Below the pieces are notes generated by a model. It saw only the letters and a list, made by a program, of their open reading frames with translations, was not told the DNA's origin and ran no database searches. 64,000 nucleotides of DNA from assembly GCA_030340625.1 (NCBI GenBank), contig JAOPHQ010005694.1:180001-244000 (forward strand), written 5' to 3'. A program made the position numbers and the translations under genes. Below are positions 23,563 to 36,641 of the stretch, in pieces (positions within the stretch are counted from its first letter, which is position 1; each line of letters begins with the position of its first letter). Origin of the DNA: Merluccius polli. Its lineage: Eukaryota; Chordata; Actinopteri; Gadiformes; Merlucciidae.

Positions 23563-25479
23563 CCCGTATGGTTAGGAAGGCAAACGATGGGTGTCAGTCC
23601 ATAAATAAATAAATGTCAGGCAGGAGATGAAAGGGACTTGGGATGCAGAAAGACGGAGGGATAATACAAACCCCCTCACTAATTACAAATGAATTAGCGA
23701 CACCTGATTCGATCCAAGGGAAAGTCCCAGTATCTTGTCAAATTAAAGCTGCCGTTTATTAAGACAGTAGGTACAGCGTGTGGTTTCGATTTCTGTATTT
23801 AGTGCATATTATCTGGTGGTTGTAAAAGTGATCAACAAGCAGAGGCTATTAATCCATTTGAGCCACTGGGGACTAATGAAGGGATAAGCAGGAGAGAGTT
23901 GTGAGTGTGATCCTGGAGGAGGGAGTATATCACCAGGGCCCTCTGTGTTTGTAAACTTTCCTTTGAAGAAATACTTTAAATGCTTATATTGAACATGGTA
24001 TTTTTCTATTTTCTATCTAGCTCTAAATGACTACTTTGACACCAGTATTGTTTTCTCTCGGGGAACATTTCAGACCACAGCAAATGAAGAGTCACATGTC
24101 GTAGGTCACAAGCTGTTCTCTGGCAGCTCAAATTCTAGCACCAGCAAATACACATCAAGACATGATATTTTGGAGGAATGGAAAAAAGCTCCCCTGTTTA
24201 CTTCTCCCATTCATTAGTTTTGTCTTCTCCAATATTGTTATAATACAAACTCTAATATCAAATAATATTAATACATATCAACACTTAATTGTGTCTCTTT
24301 ATTAAGTATCTTCCCACTTACCCCTAGGACTGGAACTTGCATAAATATAGTTGTGTTTTTAATGTGTAATTAAGGGGCAAACGTACACACAATAAAAGGA
24401 AAGTAGCCCCCCAGACTATTGCAGACCAATTTCCCCTTGACTTATTATTCGAGTTAAAGGAACATTAACTGCCTATTTTTTCCCCTCTTTTCCTCCACTT
24501 CTGGTCCTCCCTGTTCTCCCTTCAGTGCCATGTGACCGAGAGCGGTGGGTGCAGCCAGACATAGCGCTGGCCTCCTCTGCCCTGGGTCTGGTCAGCCCTG
24601 ACCTTCCCATCTGATGACCAAATATAAAATTGAGCAGGACAAGTGGAAAGATGTGGCTTTCGGGGGGCATGGCTTTTAGCTAGATGCCAGATGCTGGTAT
24701 ACTCAACTCTGAGTTACTCAACTGGGGCCACTTAACGTAACATTCCCACAATAAAGACACACAGAAGGTCTGTTAGGTATGCCAGGAAGAGGCCCTGCTG
24801 GGTTGCATGGTGGTCAGTCTTAACTCATCGAGCAGCAGTAGTGTTGCGTGTGTGTGTGTGTGTGGAGAGTGTGGGACACACCCCAATGTACTCATCATAC
24901 TGGTATGCACTTATGCTTGAAATAACTGGCCGCTATGGCGACCATCAAACTGATCTTGTCACAGAGCTAATAATGACCAAAGAGGGCAGGGGAAGGCGAG
25001 GTGACATGAAGCATTTTTTCATGTCATCTCTTTTTCTTTTTTACTTGGGGACAGACATATGGTGAGTTACACACTCACTCACTCACACATACATACACAC
25101 ACATCGTACGTCATACACACGTTCGCACTCAAACACATGTACAGTACATCCACCCTTGCCCTCAGTTACACTGCGAATGTGTTATCATAGGCGGTCATGG
25201 TATTGGGCAAAATATAGCTATGGACACTTCTGGCTCTGCTTTGCAGTCACATCACTGCTCTTTCTCTCATGAATAAGCACACGTGTCTCCACATAACCAG
25301 AACACTGCACTTCTCCTTGATCTAAACAGCTGCCTATGAAGGGCTGTGACCCTCACTGCCCAGCGATGTGTGCCATGCCATGACTCAGAGTCATTTCCCC
25401 CCTCCCTGTCACTGATGTTGATTTTCAGCCAAGCAGTCAGACTCCAACCCATTTGTTTTCGCTACTGTTTCCCTGACAG
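23563..25479. other. Unique DNA, no gene seen
   Basis: A well-behaved unique stretch at 23740-23880, rich in ATTAATC and TTATTAAG words, looks like a possible conserved non-coding element. A (GT)n run lies at 24847-24864 and a loose AC/CATA-rich area at 25070-25140. Confidence 0.45.
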
Positions 25480-25553
25480 GTTGACGCAGGCACACCGGAG
25501 GTCCATGCCAGAGGTCCACGCCAGACTGCTGCTTCCCACCACATCCAAGCCTG
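25480..25553 (+). CDS. Candidate internal exon (74 bp) of an unidentified host gene
   Basis: A pyrimidine-rich acceptor (gctactgtttccctgacag) precedes the segment and a near-consensus donor (ctg|gtaagag) follows it. Two of the three plus-strand frames are open. One reads ltqahrrsmpevharlll followed by ptts-kp, and another begins VDAGTPEVHARG. The length is not a multiple of three. I do not recognise either peptide. No convincing neighbouring exon was found within tens of kilobases, as would be normal in a giant gene, but equally consistent with a false exon. Transcript or cross-species alignment would decide. Confidence 0.33.
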
Positions 25554-26654
25554 GTAAGAGATGTGTCACATCCTAGCGTCAGGCCCATGGAAAACTAAAA
25601 ACTGGTGTTTCAGCCAATCGCTGGTTTGGTTTGAGATCAAAAAAAAAAAGAAGTCTTTATTTGGATTGGTTCTCCCCCCCACACACACACCCACATCTTT
25701 TTTTAATTGCTCGGTTAAACGCTCACGCAGTGTTTGGGAATACATTATGACAATTTGATGCATTGTACTTAAGATTGTAGGCTGGTATCGATGCTGTTCA
25801 TTACAAAGCATACTACAGTTATCATAACCTAGAGGACCAGAAATGGCCCAGTCGTAGGAGTGAGTCTGGTTCTACACAGTTTATTGGTGTAATGATGTAA
25901 TAGGATTTCCAGGAAGCTTTTCCAGGGGTGAATTGTCACTCTGGTGTTTCCTGCCCCGCCTCTTCCCCCATCGTTGTATTGTAAGTGACTGCAGGAAATA
26001 CCATTCAATATGTTTGTACAACACACACACAAACCACACCCTCAGAAAATACTTATTTATATATAGGGCTGCTGATAACAAATGAGTGATGACTCAAGCC
26101 TTTCAGATTAGTTTAACGCTGGCCAACATAAACCAAAGCTTTTATTTTTTGTTTCTTCATAAATTCAACAAAGTGTGTTTTTTATTTTCTCTCCACTTGG
26201 CTTTTCATTGGTTCTCACGGGGGATTGCATAACATGCTATCTACCAGATTGCTGTCTGAATGGATAAAGAGCTGCCCTGCTGTGGATGGAGCAGGATGGC
26301 TGGCACCAAGTGTTACAGCAGACATACATAAGACTGTCATGAATTACATTTTGCGTCAATTCATTAAACATTTTTCTGTTGAGTGGGGGAGGCCAGGATT
26401 ACACTTTGGGCTTGTGTTAAGAGGTCTCGGAAGAAGTTGCATCTTTATGTACAAAACTCTGCACAGTGTAACAGTGCCCTCTAGCAGACGGCCATGGTTC
26501 TGCAGCGTTCCTCCAGCAAGCACTAAGAATAATGAGCATGGCAAAGCAAGGGATGTGGAGTTACTTAATTGGATATTACATAATGTTGCGTAACTGAATG
26601 TCTTTAGCATGTTTTCTTTAATTTGTAAGGGAGCATTCACGATGGCTGGAACTG
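25554..26654. other. Unique DNA, no gene seen
   Basis: A 122-codon plus-strand frame at 26225-26593 overlaps a 94-codon minus frame and has no recognisable domain. Confidence 0.5.
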
Positions 26655-26765
26655 TACACCGTAAAAACTGAGTAGTTCCTCAAAGCACCTTAAAAGGTTC
26701 CTCCACAGTTTCAAATTGAAGAACCTCCAAAGGTTCCCCAAGGACCTTGTAGTTTTAACAGTGTA
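26655..26765. mobile_element. MITE of the fish 'aaaggttc/gaacctt' type (~110 bp)
   Basis: Inverted ends acaccgtaaaaac and gttttaacagtgt flank a body of repeated aaggttcc / gttcctcaaag words, a pattern common in teleost MITEs. TA dinucleotides flank both ends, which would fit a TA target site, though this is only two bases. Confidence 0.75.
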
Positions 26766-26962
26766 AAGCCAAGCCCTTTTGAAACATTTGAGCTCTTTGT
26801 TAACTGGGAGTAGTACATGATATAGCTATTGGTCTTTATATACCTTATCTAGAGAAGAACAATGGGAAATGTTTGATAGCCTAAGGTTGTCATTCTAAAT
26901 CCTGGACACATTTACTATCCTTTTTATATAAAACTTCTCGTCTCAGAAAGGAATTGAATTGG

Positions 26963-26965
<3 letters not shown>

Positions 26966-27050
<85 letters not shown>
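26966..27050. repeat. (GA)n microsatellite, 85 bases
   Basis: Uninterrupted GA, followed by cgagagcg. A purine-only mirror-symmetric strand of this length can form triplex (H-DNA). Confidence 0.98.
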
Positions 27051-27056
<6 letters not shown>

Positions 27057-27583
27057 CGCAGCAGGGCTCCCTGGCCTCCTGTGTTTGATGGCTGTGTTAG
27101 AGCACAAATCGCTCTGTCGGGGTCAAGTGGGTGCAAGGGGTGGGGTTATGGCCCGTAACAAAGGACGCTTACAAGGAGGACAGGACGGTCTCGCCGTGTC
27201 GTTTTAAGATTTGTCGAACAACAACGATGCTGGCGAACAACCTGTTTAACTTGTCGATGTCCGTAAATCAGTGTGTTACAATCCTGCTGGAACCAACCAT
27301 GGCTGAGCGAATACAGTGGAAGAAGTATCATAAATAAATTGTGTGGTTCATCCTTCTTCAAAGACTTCGTGACTTGAATGTGTCCCCGCAGCAGGCTGGC
27401 ACGCCACCGCGTGCTCTTGTGGAAACAAGTCAATTTGTTTGGAAATTGCTTGTCAAAGTGTGCCTTGACCTTCCTGCCTGTGCATGTGAAACATGTCTGG
27501 CTTGTCTAGTGTGGTCAGAAGGAATCTCAGTGTAATTGTTCATTTGTCCCCAGCTGTCCTTGTGTCATTACCACTCCCCTTAG

Positions 27584-27610
27584 ACACACACACACACACA
27601 CACACACACA
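27584..27610. repeat. (AC)n microsatellite
   Basis: Uninterrupted AC run. A second short run of GT type lies at 27739-27762. Confidence 0.95.
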
Positions 27611-27762
27611 ATTCTAAAATCCCCCCTCCCAAATCTATTACTATTTTACCGTTTTTATTGTATACTGTACATGTGTCATAGCAAACCAAGTGTAGAAAGA
27701 TTAGTTGTCTGTGTTAAAAAAGATGATCAACTCAATACGTGTGTGTGTGTGTGTGTGTGTGT

Positions 27763-30549
27763 TTCAAAGTCTGTTGGTCTTGTTAGGATGGATGGAAAAA
27801 AGGTCATGTCAGTTGCTGCCGTACACTAGCTAAGCCGAGGAGCAGAGGCTCCTCTGCTCTGGCTGGCTGGCGAGGGGGGCAATCAGGAGGGCCTTGGAAT
27901 GGACACAGTTGAGGAGATTTTAATCTTTCACAACCCCTTAGGTCAGATTTGCTCTCATTTGGGGTTTCAGATTATCTGTCTGTTCCTCTTGAGCGGACAC
28001 GCAGGGTTTGACCTTGCGGCACTGCACATGTCATCTTGAAAGGGAGCGATTTTGGTATTTACGTCCAAATTGGCTAAAGCGAGATTGACGATCTAAAATC
28101 AGAGGAGTGATGGGGGGAACGGGGCGATTTAATCAACTGGTTATACCGCATGGAGGAGGGGTAATGTGATATTACGCACATGATCTCGTTTACGTGTCAA
28201 GGAGTCACAAGTACTGTTCTATTCATGCTCTGCCTTTGAGCCAGCCGAGTCCAAAACACTCTTCTTTTATTCTTTTATTTTTGTCCTCTCGTCTCGCCTG
28301 TTCTCCTCCCGCTATCTCGAAGCCCATTGTTGTGTGTTGTTGTGTTGCCATTAACATCCATGTGTATGGTTTCTGCCACTGCTTGTTATTACCGAGTGCC
28401 TTCATTGTTGCTCATTGATTAAGCTTCTAAAGATTGCCGTTTGTCAATGACCATTTATCATACATCAGTTCAACTTCTGCTTATTTTCCCCGTAATTGAG
28501 CATGATTCAGTATTTCATCTGGTTTCCCCTCTCTGGGGGCAGAAGTCCTGAGCAACAAAGGGTTGATCCCGGGGGCAGGACTCAACCCTTCAGTTAATCA
28601 CACTGCAGTGAAGATGCTGATGTAGTGGTAGTGGTTCCTTGATTAAAGGCCACAGGCAGAACAGCTCTCGTGTTACACGCTGGGTAACAGGACCCGCTGT
28701 GGCAGATAGGACAGCGGCCCGCAAGACAACCGCCATTAAGTTGCAGATGAATGAATAGGGGCCGAGGGGGGGGGTCATCTTTAATCAAAGCCATGCTCGC
28801 GGGCGGAGCATCTAAAAAGTCAATATTCGCCCTGGTGCAAAGTTATACAGCAGAGAGACCGAGAGAGAGGGGGAGAGGGAGAGAGAGATAAGGTGGGGGA
28901 GGGAGGAAATGGAGTGAGATCTTGCTTAGATACGCAATGTTTGATTGGTGTTTTACACTGTAACGAGTACACCGCTGATCCTGAGAGGAGTTAAGGCGGG
29001 AATAGGATCGCTAAGGAGGGGCTGTGTCTCTGTCTCTCCCCTTTGATGTCCAACATCGTCCTCTTTTGTTTCACTTTATTCTATCATAGCTCAACGCTAG
29101 TCACTTAGTCGCTTAATAAATGTTATTGGGAAGTTACTTGATCCACAAGTTGGACATTCATAATGGTTATTCGACGAGGCCATTATCATCTCTCGTGAAA
29201 GCAGTGTCAAGAATGGCATGATGGATGAGTACTGCACTAGATTACTCTGTTTCAATATGAGCTCATATTGAACGTGGTGATGATGATGGATACCATCCTG
29301 AATCGCTTCCCAGGCTGAAGCTAACGGTTTCCAAGGCTATGTTTCATTGATTTTTGTCCATTGATTTTTTTACTCCTGTCCTGATTATCTGAACTCTTTT
29401 AAGTTGCGGTGACATTTTACCTGTCACCCGGTTGCTGTGTGTAGGGGTGTATGTTGGGCACGCTTAGGGCTTATGTCCATATAGTGTTTTTGTTCCCAAT
29501 GATGAGAGAGCATATGCGGCTGTCTAGAGAAATAACGCAGCGCCAGCATTTTACGGAGACTTTGTTGTGCGGCCGTTTCGAGCGCTTCTAGTTGAAAATA
29601 TCTGAACTTTTCAGAAAGGCGCTGGTGTCGTCACTGTTGCTCCTTTTCAGGCAAACAATCATATATTAGATGAGGTGGGACTCGTCACCCTTGTAACCGA
29701 CAAAACCCTTGTAATCTGGCCGTGTTTGTCTATCCGGAGCTTTATGATATGTCAGACAGAAACTTTCACAACAGAGACAACAAAAACAATGTTGATACAA
29801 ATATAGAGCGGCGCTAGTTTATCATACAATGGCGGTTAGAGTGGTGATATGTTGCCATAGAAATCAAATCAAGAAGTCAAGATCTATTGTCATGGAAACC
29901 AAACCCATGTGCAGCGTTTATTTCTCTCACCGCGCAAGCCCTTCATCCCATCACTCCCCAGTGCCCTGCCAGAGAGAAAAACGGCATTTGGACATGTAGC
30001 AGTTGTTCCTCTGCCACACGCCACCTGGGGCCCACCGACACAAGACACAGGTAGTTAATTTATTGGAAATGGCAAGATGGTGCAAGCCAAGCAGATGTAA
30101 CACTGTCTTGACAGTGGCTCTCTCCTGAGTGTGTGTGTGCGTGTGTGTGTTGATAGCTGGTGTATCCTGGGTGCCATGAATACTCATGCACCACAGGTGT
30201 GCAGCCCCACCCAATCAGTCTGACTCAGGCCAGGTGAGGCTGTGAACCAGCTATCCACCACACACACTCTCCACACACACACCCCCAACACTAAATTGAG
30301 GCTGGGGAGAAACCCAAGCCTCAGCCTACTTGAACCATCCCCTGTCTCTCCCTCCCTGTGATCAAAGCCGCTGGCCCGCTCTCGTGGACACCGACATGGC
30401 AAGCGTAGCATTGGCTACTGTTCAGAAACAGCTGAAGCGCTGTTGCCTAGCCTAATTAGCCAGATGAAAAAGACATCTCAATAACTCGAGGACAAATAGA
30501 GACCTCACTAGGAGTCGTCATAGTGAGGAAGAAGATGCACTCAACAGAT
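27763..30549. other. Unique, moderately GC-rich DNA, no gene seen
   Basis: Contains a GA-rich patch at 28860-28907 and a short G9 run near 28766. Sequence at 28420-28520 and 29080-29220 is repeat-free and AT-balanced, compatible with conserved non-coding elements. No supported exons. Confidence 0.5.
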
Positions 30550-30624
30550 TTCTCTCTCTCGCTCTCTCTCTCTCTTTCTCGCTCTCTCTCTCTCTTCCAC
30601 CCCCCCCCCCCCCCCCCCCCCCCC
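30550..30624. repeat. (CT)n with interruptions followed by a C25 run
   Basis: CT units with TTTC and GC interruptions to 30595, then an uninterrupted C run 30600-30624. Confidence 0.96.
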
Positions 30625-30799
30625 AAGAAAACAACTTGATGTAATACGTTAACGTTGACTTGTTGACTCCCAAGTCGATGCCCCGGTGGTGACGCCACTG
30701 CGCTCCGCTCCAAAGCATGCCACGGCCGATTTAAGCCCCAACAGAGAGAGACGCTTCCCGCCTCCTCAATATTAGGTAATATTTTTCTTTTTTACTGTG

Positions 30800-30832
30800 G
30801 GTGGGTGGGGGTGGGGGGGGGGGGGGGGGGGG
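30800..30832. repeat. (GGGT)n leading into a G20 run
   Basis: gtgggtgggtgggg then G at 30813-30832. The strand has strong G-quadruplex potential. Confidence 0.95.
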
Positions 30833-30914
30833 TTCACCTAACCGATCAATATAATGTTCAAATGAAAAATCTCTCGAGGGGTTGTGGGCCTTGAAGTTAG
30901 CGAGCGCGTCGGTG

Positions 30915-30975
30915 AGGGAGAGGTGGCGCGGGGGGTGGTTGGGGGTGGGGGTGGTGGTGTTGGGGAAGGAGGTAA
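30915..30975 (+). repeat. G-rich tract with G-quadruplex potential
   Basis: Repeated GGGG and GGTGG runs separated by one to four bases (ggggggtggttgggggtggg region). This satisfies the four-G-run rule several times over. Confidence 0.75.
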
Positions 30976-33900
30976 TTGGAAACACAGGGAGGCTGAGTCT
31001 GCAGATCGGATCGGGGGAGTTGCAAACACAATGTTCCCGTCGACTATTTATCCATATCATCTGAGCGCTGCTCGACCATCCGCCCCGGTGACTTTAAAAT
31101 CAATTTTTCGTATAAAATTACACTGAGGACAAATGATCTCTCATTCATGCCTTTTGATTTTCTTTTGGCCTTGTGCTCACGTTGACACCACTAGAGGTCA
31201 GTGTGACCCTGGGGTGTCGACACGGGAGTGAGGAGGGTGTAATGTCGGTGGTGGTGGTGGTGGGTTGTTACAGAGTGCTTCCTGTTCATATGTGCAAAGT
31301 GGCTGCACATAGCAACGCCTGATGATGCACCACATCATGCACACACCATTTATATTTCCTCCTTTTCTCTGTATGTTTCTACTCTCCCTTCTCTCCTTTT
31401 TTCTTGCCCCTCATCTTTCCCCGCATTTCAAAGTGTTTCACCACAGCAGGCCCCCCAACCTACTGCAGGCGCATGAGAGAAAGCTCCAGGAAGTTGACCC
31501 TTCACGCCCCTGTGTGCGGAGCGCGGTGCGGTGAGGGGGACCACGCTGGCTGCGCTAAAGGAATAGCTAATGCCTGCAATGCCCTCATTGACGCATGTCG
31601 GTCTATTTCAGGCTCCACAGTGAGCAAGCCTCATACAAGGCCAAGTAGGAGCCGATGACCTCAGTGATGGATCGTTGTTACAGTGTCGCCAGTCGGGCCA
31701 GTTGGTCAGTCAGAAGTCGGGTCCGCCGGCATGCTTTCCGCGGGCCAGGGCGCCCGAGCCCCAGCCTATAGCGACTGCTCCCGGGGGCCGCTAGTGCTAT
31801 AGTCAGCGTGCGCTCTGATACCTCGTGCTCACGCGCGGTCCCTGCCGCTGACAGGCACAAACACGATTCCAGATGACATGCAAGCGGCGCTTAAAGGTGA
31901 GATCCCGTCTGATATGCCAGCAGCAGCATTCCTTCAATCCTCCTCTCCCTTCAGTCTCTCTCGCTCTCTCTCTCTCGCTCTCTCCCTTGCTCGTCCCCCT
32001 GCTCTCTGCCCATAAAGGGAGCCATCCCTCAGCCCCTCCGCTTCTCCGTATTGATCCCCATTCGTCCCTAGTTCATTCCGTTCTCTCCGTCACCCACTAT
32101 CAATCTCACCCCACTCGCCCACTGAGCCATGTTCCCTCTCTATGGAAACGAGAGGGGGAAAGGGGAGGGGGTTGGGGGGGGGGGGGGGGGGGGGGGGTGG
32201 AGGCCGAGGTGAAATGTACGAGAAAATGCTATAGAGATGGAGGAGGGCTTGATGGAGGGGTCGGGGGCAGAGAGAGGGATGGCATTAAGCAGGCTGAATG
32301 GTGACTGCGGAGGCAGGCACGTCGACCAGGCCTGTGAGCCCGGCTTGCACATGACTCTCTCTGTGTGCAATGGAGTGCATGGGGGGGGGGGGGTAATCGA
32401 ATCCCAACGTGATGTGCCCATCGTACTCCCTGGGACAGTTTAGTGAGACGGGAAGAATGGGCGGAGGGGGTTGGCGCGGTGGTGGGCGGGGGGTAAATTT
32501 AGCCACGGCTCCGAGCAGGCAGACTGAACTGCACTGCACTGCAATGCAATGCAATGCAAGGGCTGAGGCGTGTTGGAGGCCTTCTTTGGTGACCCCTCTG
32601 ACCGGATCCAGCCCCCCCACCCCCGACACCTCCGCAAGTGTCAAGCAATCACAATATGAAACACCTTCTGTCCATCCCTTTAGTTGTGCGGGCCAAATGG
32701 TGCGATGTATCACATTGCAACGTGGCGGCGGTTGTCAGGAGATAAGTCAGCCACACTTTATTTCTAGGGGTCCAGGGGTAGCATCTGTTCTCCTGCGCCG
32801 TTATTGAATTTCAAGCGCAACGGAGTAGGCCTTTAAATGGATGTTCGGGGGGGAACGGCGGATATTCCATGATTCATATAGTCTTGTCGCTCACGCGGAC
32901 TCATCTGTATCGGAGATACATGCCGCAGTAGGGCCTGTTTCTCCATGTCAGTGGCTGCGTCCTTGAACAAATACTAAATCTCTCGTCAAATTGGGCTTTA
33001 TCCCAGCCTCACTCCTCTCCTCCGCTCGCCCTCGTCCAGTTCCTGTGTCGTTAAGCTATATCAAGCCGCCATCAGACGGAAGGTCACAAGCTGAGAGCGA
33101 CACGGCTCTTCAGAGCCGAACGACAATGCGGGTTGGGGGGTTTCTTTCTTTCTCCCCCAGAAAAAAAGAAAGATAGTCTCTGATTTTCTTCTCCCAAGCC
33201 GTGATTATACTTTTACAGCCGTCAGTACAATTCACGAGGTGACCTTCTATCAGCCACCTGTCATAGAAATGCGTTGGTGTTTCTCTAATGGTGTAAGCGT
33301 GCCATACAGCCAGGCAATTTTCTCAGCTGATGCTAATGGACACATGGAGGCAGAAATTATTGTTGTTATTGTTTAGTTGTTTGCTACTGAGCTGATGAAG
33401 CCCTTGTCCAAGTGGGGCTGGCCATTATGAAAACCTGTTTTGTTACATAAGCAAATACGTCAAAACAGATTTAGCTGCCCATTAAAAAACGGAGAAATGG
33501 CAAAGGCCAAGCTTTAGTGTTTTTCACTAATGATTTGTCACATATTCAAAATATAAAACTTTAAAGTTTGATTAAAAGGCTTAATCTCCCGAAGGTGTAT
33601 GTCTTGCTGGTAAACCACACATATGGCAATAATAAGCTTAGGGACATTCTGTTGTTGCTTTCTATGCAAATAAAATTATTGAATACATTTTCACACACAA
33701 TTTAACAGGTTACCATTACTTGGACAATATTTGACAATATTTCCCTATTGTGGAATAGTTATCACCCAAGCTGCAATACATATAATCAAACGTCGACCCA
33801 AAATTGCACTTTTATATCATGTTTAATAAATGTGAAATGTTTGTGGGGCAAGTGGGGCAGATATATTTAACACAATGTATGCATTTTCCAGTATGGATGT

Positions 33901-35076
33901 TGGAATGAATGAACTCGCCATAACCTTTTGACTAACCTTTTTCCCCCCTTTGATTTTTTAGTACCTTCTTTGACTACTTCTTTGCCCTCCCCATAACACT
34001 TATCACAAGTGGTCTGCACATTTCCACCTTCCTCACACATATTGTATGTCTTACACTTACTATAGGGCCATTACTTTCATCTGGTTCTGAAATGTACACT
34101 TTCTCAAGCTTTGTACATCAAAAGTGATGGGTGGACCCTTTAATAGAAAACACAGTCTCCTCTTGCTTTCTGTTAACAGTATATTGTATTATATGGTTTC
34201 ATATTAAATTATTATATTTGTGCAATTATATGTCAGAATTAAATACATTATTATTTAACACAGCCGCACTCTTTCCATCCTATCTTCCTTCCCAGTGACA
34301 TCCCAGCATCGATAAAGCAACGTTGATGAGTGTGTGTGTGTGTGTGCGTGTGACTGTGACAAATCTTGTGCCACATGCTTCACAAGTGCTCCCCAGATCC
34401 GATAACGCCGTTCCGTTCACCATAAAGTTCCATAACTCATCCGCACCGCTCCGAGCTCATTGTGGGCTCTTATCTATCCAGCTGCCTTGTCGCCGCTTTT
34501 GTCTCTTGCCATCAGCGGCAGATAAGGACGAGCTAATTCTGCTAATCACTCGCTGTCTAGACCCACGCACTGTCATGTGTAATCAGGCCCGCTGCAGTGC
34601 CAGGCAGGCCCATGTGTTATACGCTCTTTTTATAGCCGTCTCCACCGTCGCTGCCATCGGTGACCCCACCCCCCCCACCCCCCCCACAGAAGAGCGCCTG
34701 GGTGGCCCCTTCCGTGATAGTGGTTGGAAAGCCGTGGCTTTGGGAGCGCACGGACACAATGCTTCTGTGCTGCACAATACGCCAGCAGCTCCACGTAACT
34801 GCCCAGATAGAAATAGTATGCAATTAAGGCGGACAGCTGCGGCCCGCACTCGGCGCTCAGCACAGAGCTTAGGATTTATGTTATCAGGGCAGGCAGAGAG
34901 AGGAATGCACACACGTAAAACGCCCGTAAAACTTTGACGGGAAGGTCAGATCCCGCTGATCATTAAAGTTTGAAGGTCTATTTGATTTTAAATGATTGCC
35001 TTCCTGGCTTGATCCTGTATTCTAATGGATCTAATGGTTTTCCATAAGAATGGATGTTGTTGTAATAACAACTCAA
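30976..35076. other. Unique GC-richer DNA with G runs, no confirmed gene
   Basis: The stretch 31480-31900 is CpG-rich for this window. G24 lies at 32174-32197 and G13 at 32381-32393. A (TGCAA/TGCAC)n pentamer run sits at 32529-32559. Sequence at 34390-34660 and 34700-34980 is complex and repeat-free (for example gcagataaggacgagctaat), the best conserved-element candidates here. A 204-codon plus frame at 34323-34937 overlaps an open minus frame and shows no domain. Confidence 0.45.
32174..32197. repeat. G24 homopolymer
   Basis: Uninterrupted G run read directly, in a purine-rich neighbourhood. Confidence 0.95.
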
Positions 35077-35084
35077 ATTCTATT

Positions 35085-35542
35085 TAGGAATGCACCGGTC
35101 CAATACTGGGTATCGGTATCAGGACCGGTACTGGTTCAAAATGTGGTATTTCGGGGATTGGTGGCTGGAGTCTATGCATAGTCTTTTTTTCTTATATAGT
35201 GAAATCACAGCTGCCATTCAGCCCAAAGAGAGATAATACAGTTAATTAAAAGTTCAACGCTGAATGTGTGGTACACTATGTTATACGCATGTCATTTCTC
35301 ACGTGCGGACACACGCTCGTACATTGGTGATCACACCATTTTCATAAACAGTTTAGTCATGTTGTATGCATCCATTTACTGTATTCATATTTTACAAAGT
35401 TTGGAAATGGGCTAGCCTAATATTCAGCTTTTTAATAAAAGAAAGAAAAAACGAATTGGTATCGGATCGGCACTCTATCTATCTATCTACTATCGGATAT
35501 CGAAGATGTGTGTATAATAAGAGTGGTATTGGTGCAACCCTC
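35085..35542. mobile_element. Decayed hAT-type element (~458 bp)
   Basis: The left end taggaatgcaccggtccaat with ggtatcggtatc, and the right end ggtatcggatcgg...ggtgcaaccctc, match the fish hAT pattern TAGGGATGCACCGATCC...GTATCGG in inverted orientation. The flanking 8-mers attctatt (35077-35084) and actatatt (35543-35550) agree at six of eight positions, a plausible mutated TSD. It contains four CTAT units at 35476-35491 and no transposase. Confidence 0.75.
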
Positions 35543-35829
35543 ACTATATTTGTCCCGGTGGCAGATGCCGTATTATAAACTCTAAGCATTCAGGTGTGCA
35601 AGAGGTAGAAGAAGAAGGCTGGCATTTAGCGAGGAGCCGAGTGTCGGAGGAAGTGGGCAGTGAGGGATGAGGGATCGCAGTGGTCGTGACACCCTTTATT
35701 CAGCGCTCAGGCCTCTGTCATCGTTGGTACGCGGCTGGCTTTCATCTCTGTAACGCTCGCAATCCCACGACCCTGCCACCAGCCACACCGATGGAAATAC
35801 AGACCAGATCTCCTCTTCAAAGCACACAT

Positions 35830-35922
35830 AGCCCCATTCACACGTACACACACACGCGTACAAACACACACACGTGCACATGCACAGACGTGTGCACGCA
35901 TGCATGCATGCATGCACGCATT

Positions 35923-35998
<76 letters not shown>
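35830..35998. repeat. AC-rich block with (GCAT)n and a 75-base (AC)n run
   Basis: Loose CACACG/ACGTGC units, then CATGCATGCATGCATGCACG at about 35898-35916, then pure AC at 35924-35998. Confidence 0.95.
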
Positions 35999-36001
<3 letters not shown>

Positions 36002-36299
36002 GCATGCCTTCTCACCTGGCCCACTTTTGTATTTAAATGTAATCTGGGGCTCTGGTGCTTAATGTCCTCTGGTGGCGGCCCAGAGATATTCTTAGAGGCA
36101 GATGGATATGATCAAATACTTAGTGATCTGGAAAGTTTCAACCATTATTTTCACACTTTTTATTTCCTTTTTGATGGCCGTCACATTATTTTACTTCCTA
36201 TGCGGTTTTTGAAACCCCTTCCCTCACCTCGGTCTGGAGAAAGTCTGAGTTATGGTGCCGGGGTCTGGCCTCAGCTTAATTTCTTTCCAATAAGAAAAA

Positions 36300-36463
36300 C
36301 ATAAAACACGCACACACACATCCCCTCCACACCTCCAAAGTCACTGCACTGAACACGCACGCACACACACACGCGTGCACGCACACACACGCAAGCACGC
36401 GTACACACACATGCTTGCACACGCACACGTGCCCTGCACACCGCTAAAGGCACTGCATTGAAC

Positions 36464-36530
<67 letters not shown>

Positions 36531-36641
36531 TGCGCGCACACACACAGTGTCAGGGTCATGTCCCCTCCATACCACCTCTAATACCTCTGCCATCAATACA
36601 CTGAACACACACACACACACACACACATACACACACACACA
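36300..36641. repeat. Simple-repeat block: ACGC-rich, (ACAG)n, (AC)n
   Basis: CACACGCACGC-type units at 36308-36430, about seventeen ACAG tetramers at 36464-36530, and an AC run at 36605-36641 with ATAC interruptions. The phrases ccctgcacacc...actgcattgaacac and cctccacacc...actgcactgaacac recur, suggesting local duplication of a unit carrying the repeat. Confidence 0.92.

Noticed and set aside
26225..26593. 122-codon plus-strand frame
   Set aside because: No domain, and an antisense frame of similar length overlaps it.
31873..31897. Micro-exon ending at cttaaag|gtgaga
   Set aside because: Only about 24-43 bases with no recognised peptide; noted only as part of the CpG-rich area.
34323..34937. 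204-codon plus-strand frame
   Set aside because: Starts in a GT repeat, overlaps a 109-codon minus frame, and shows no domain or splice context; GC-rich chance frame.
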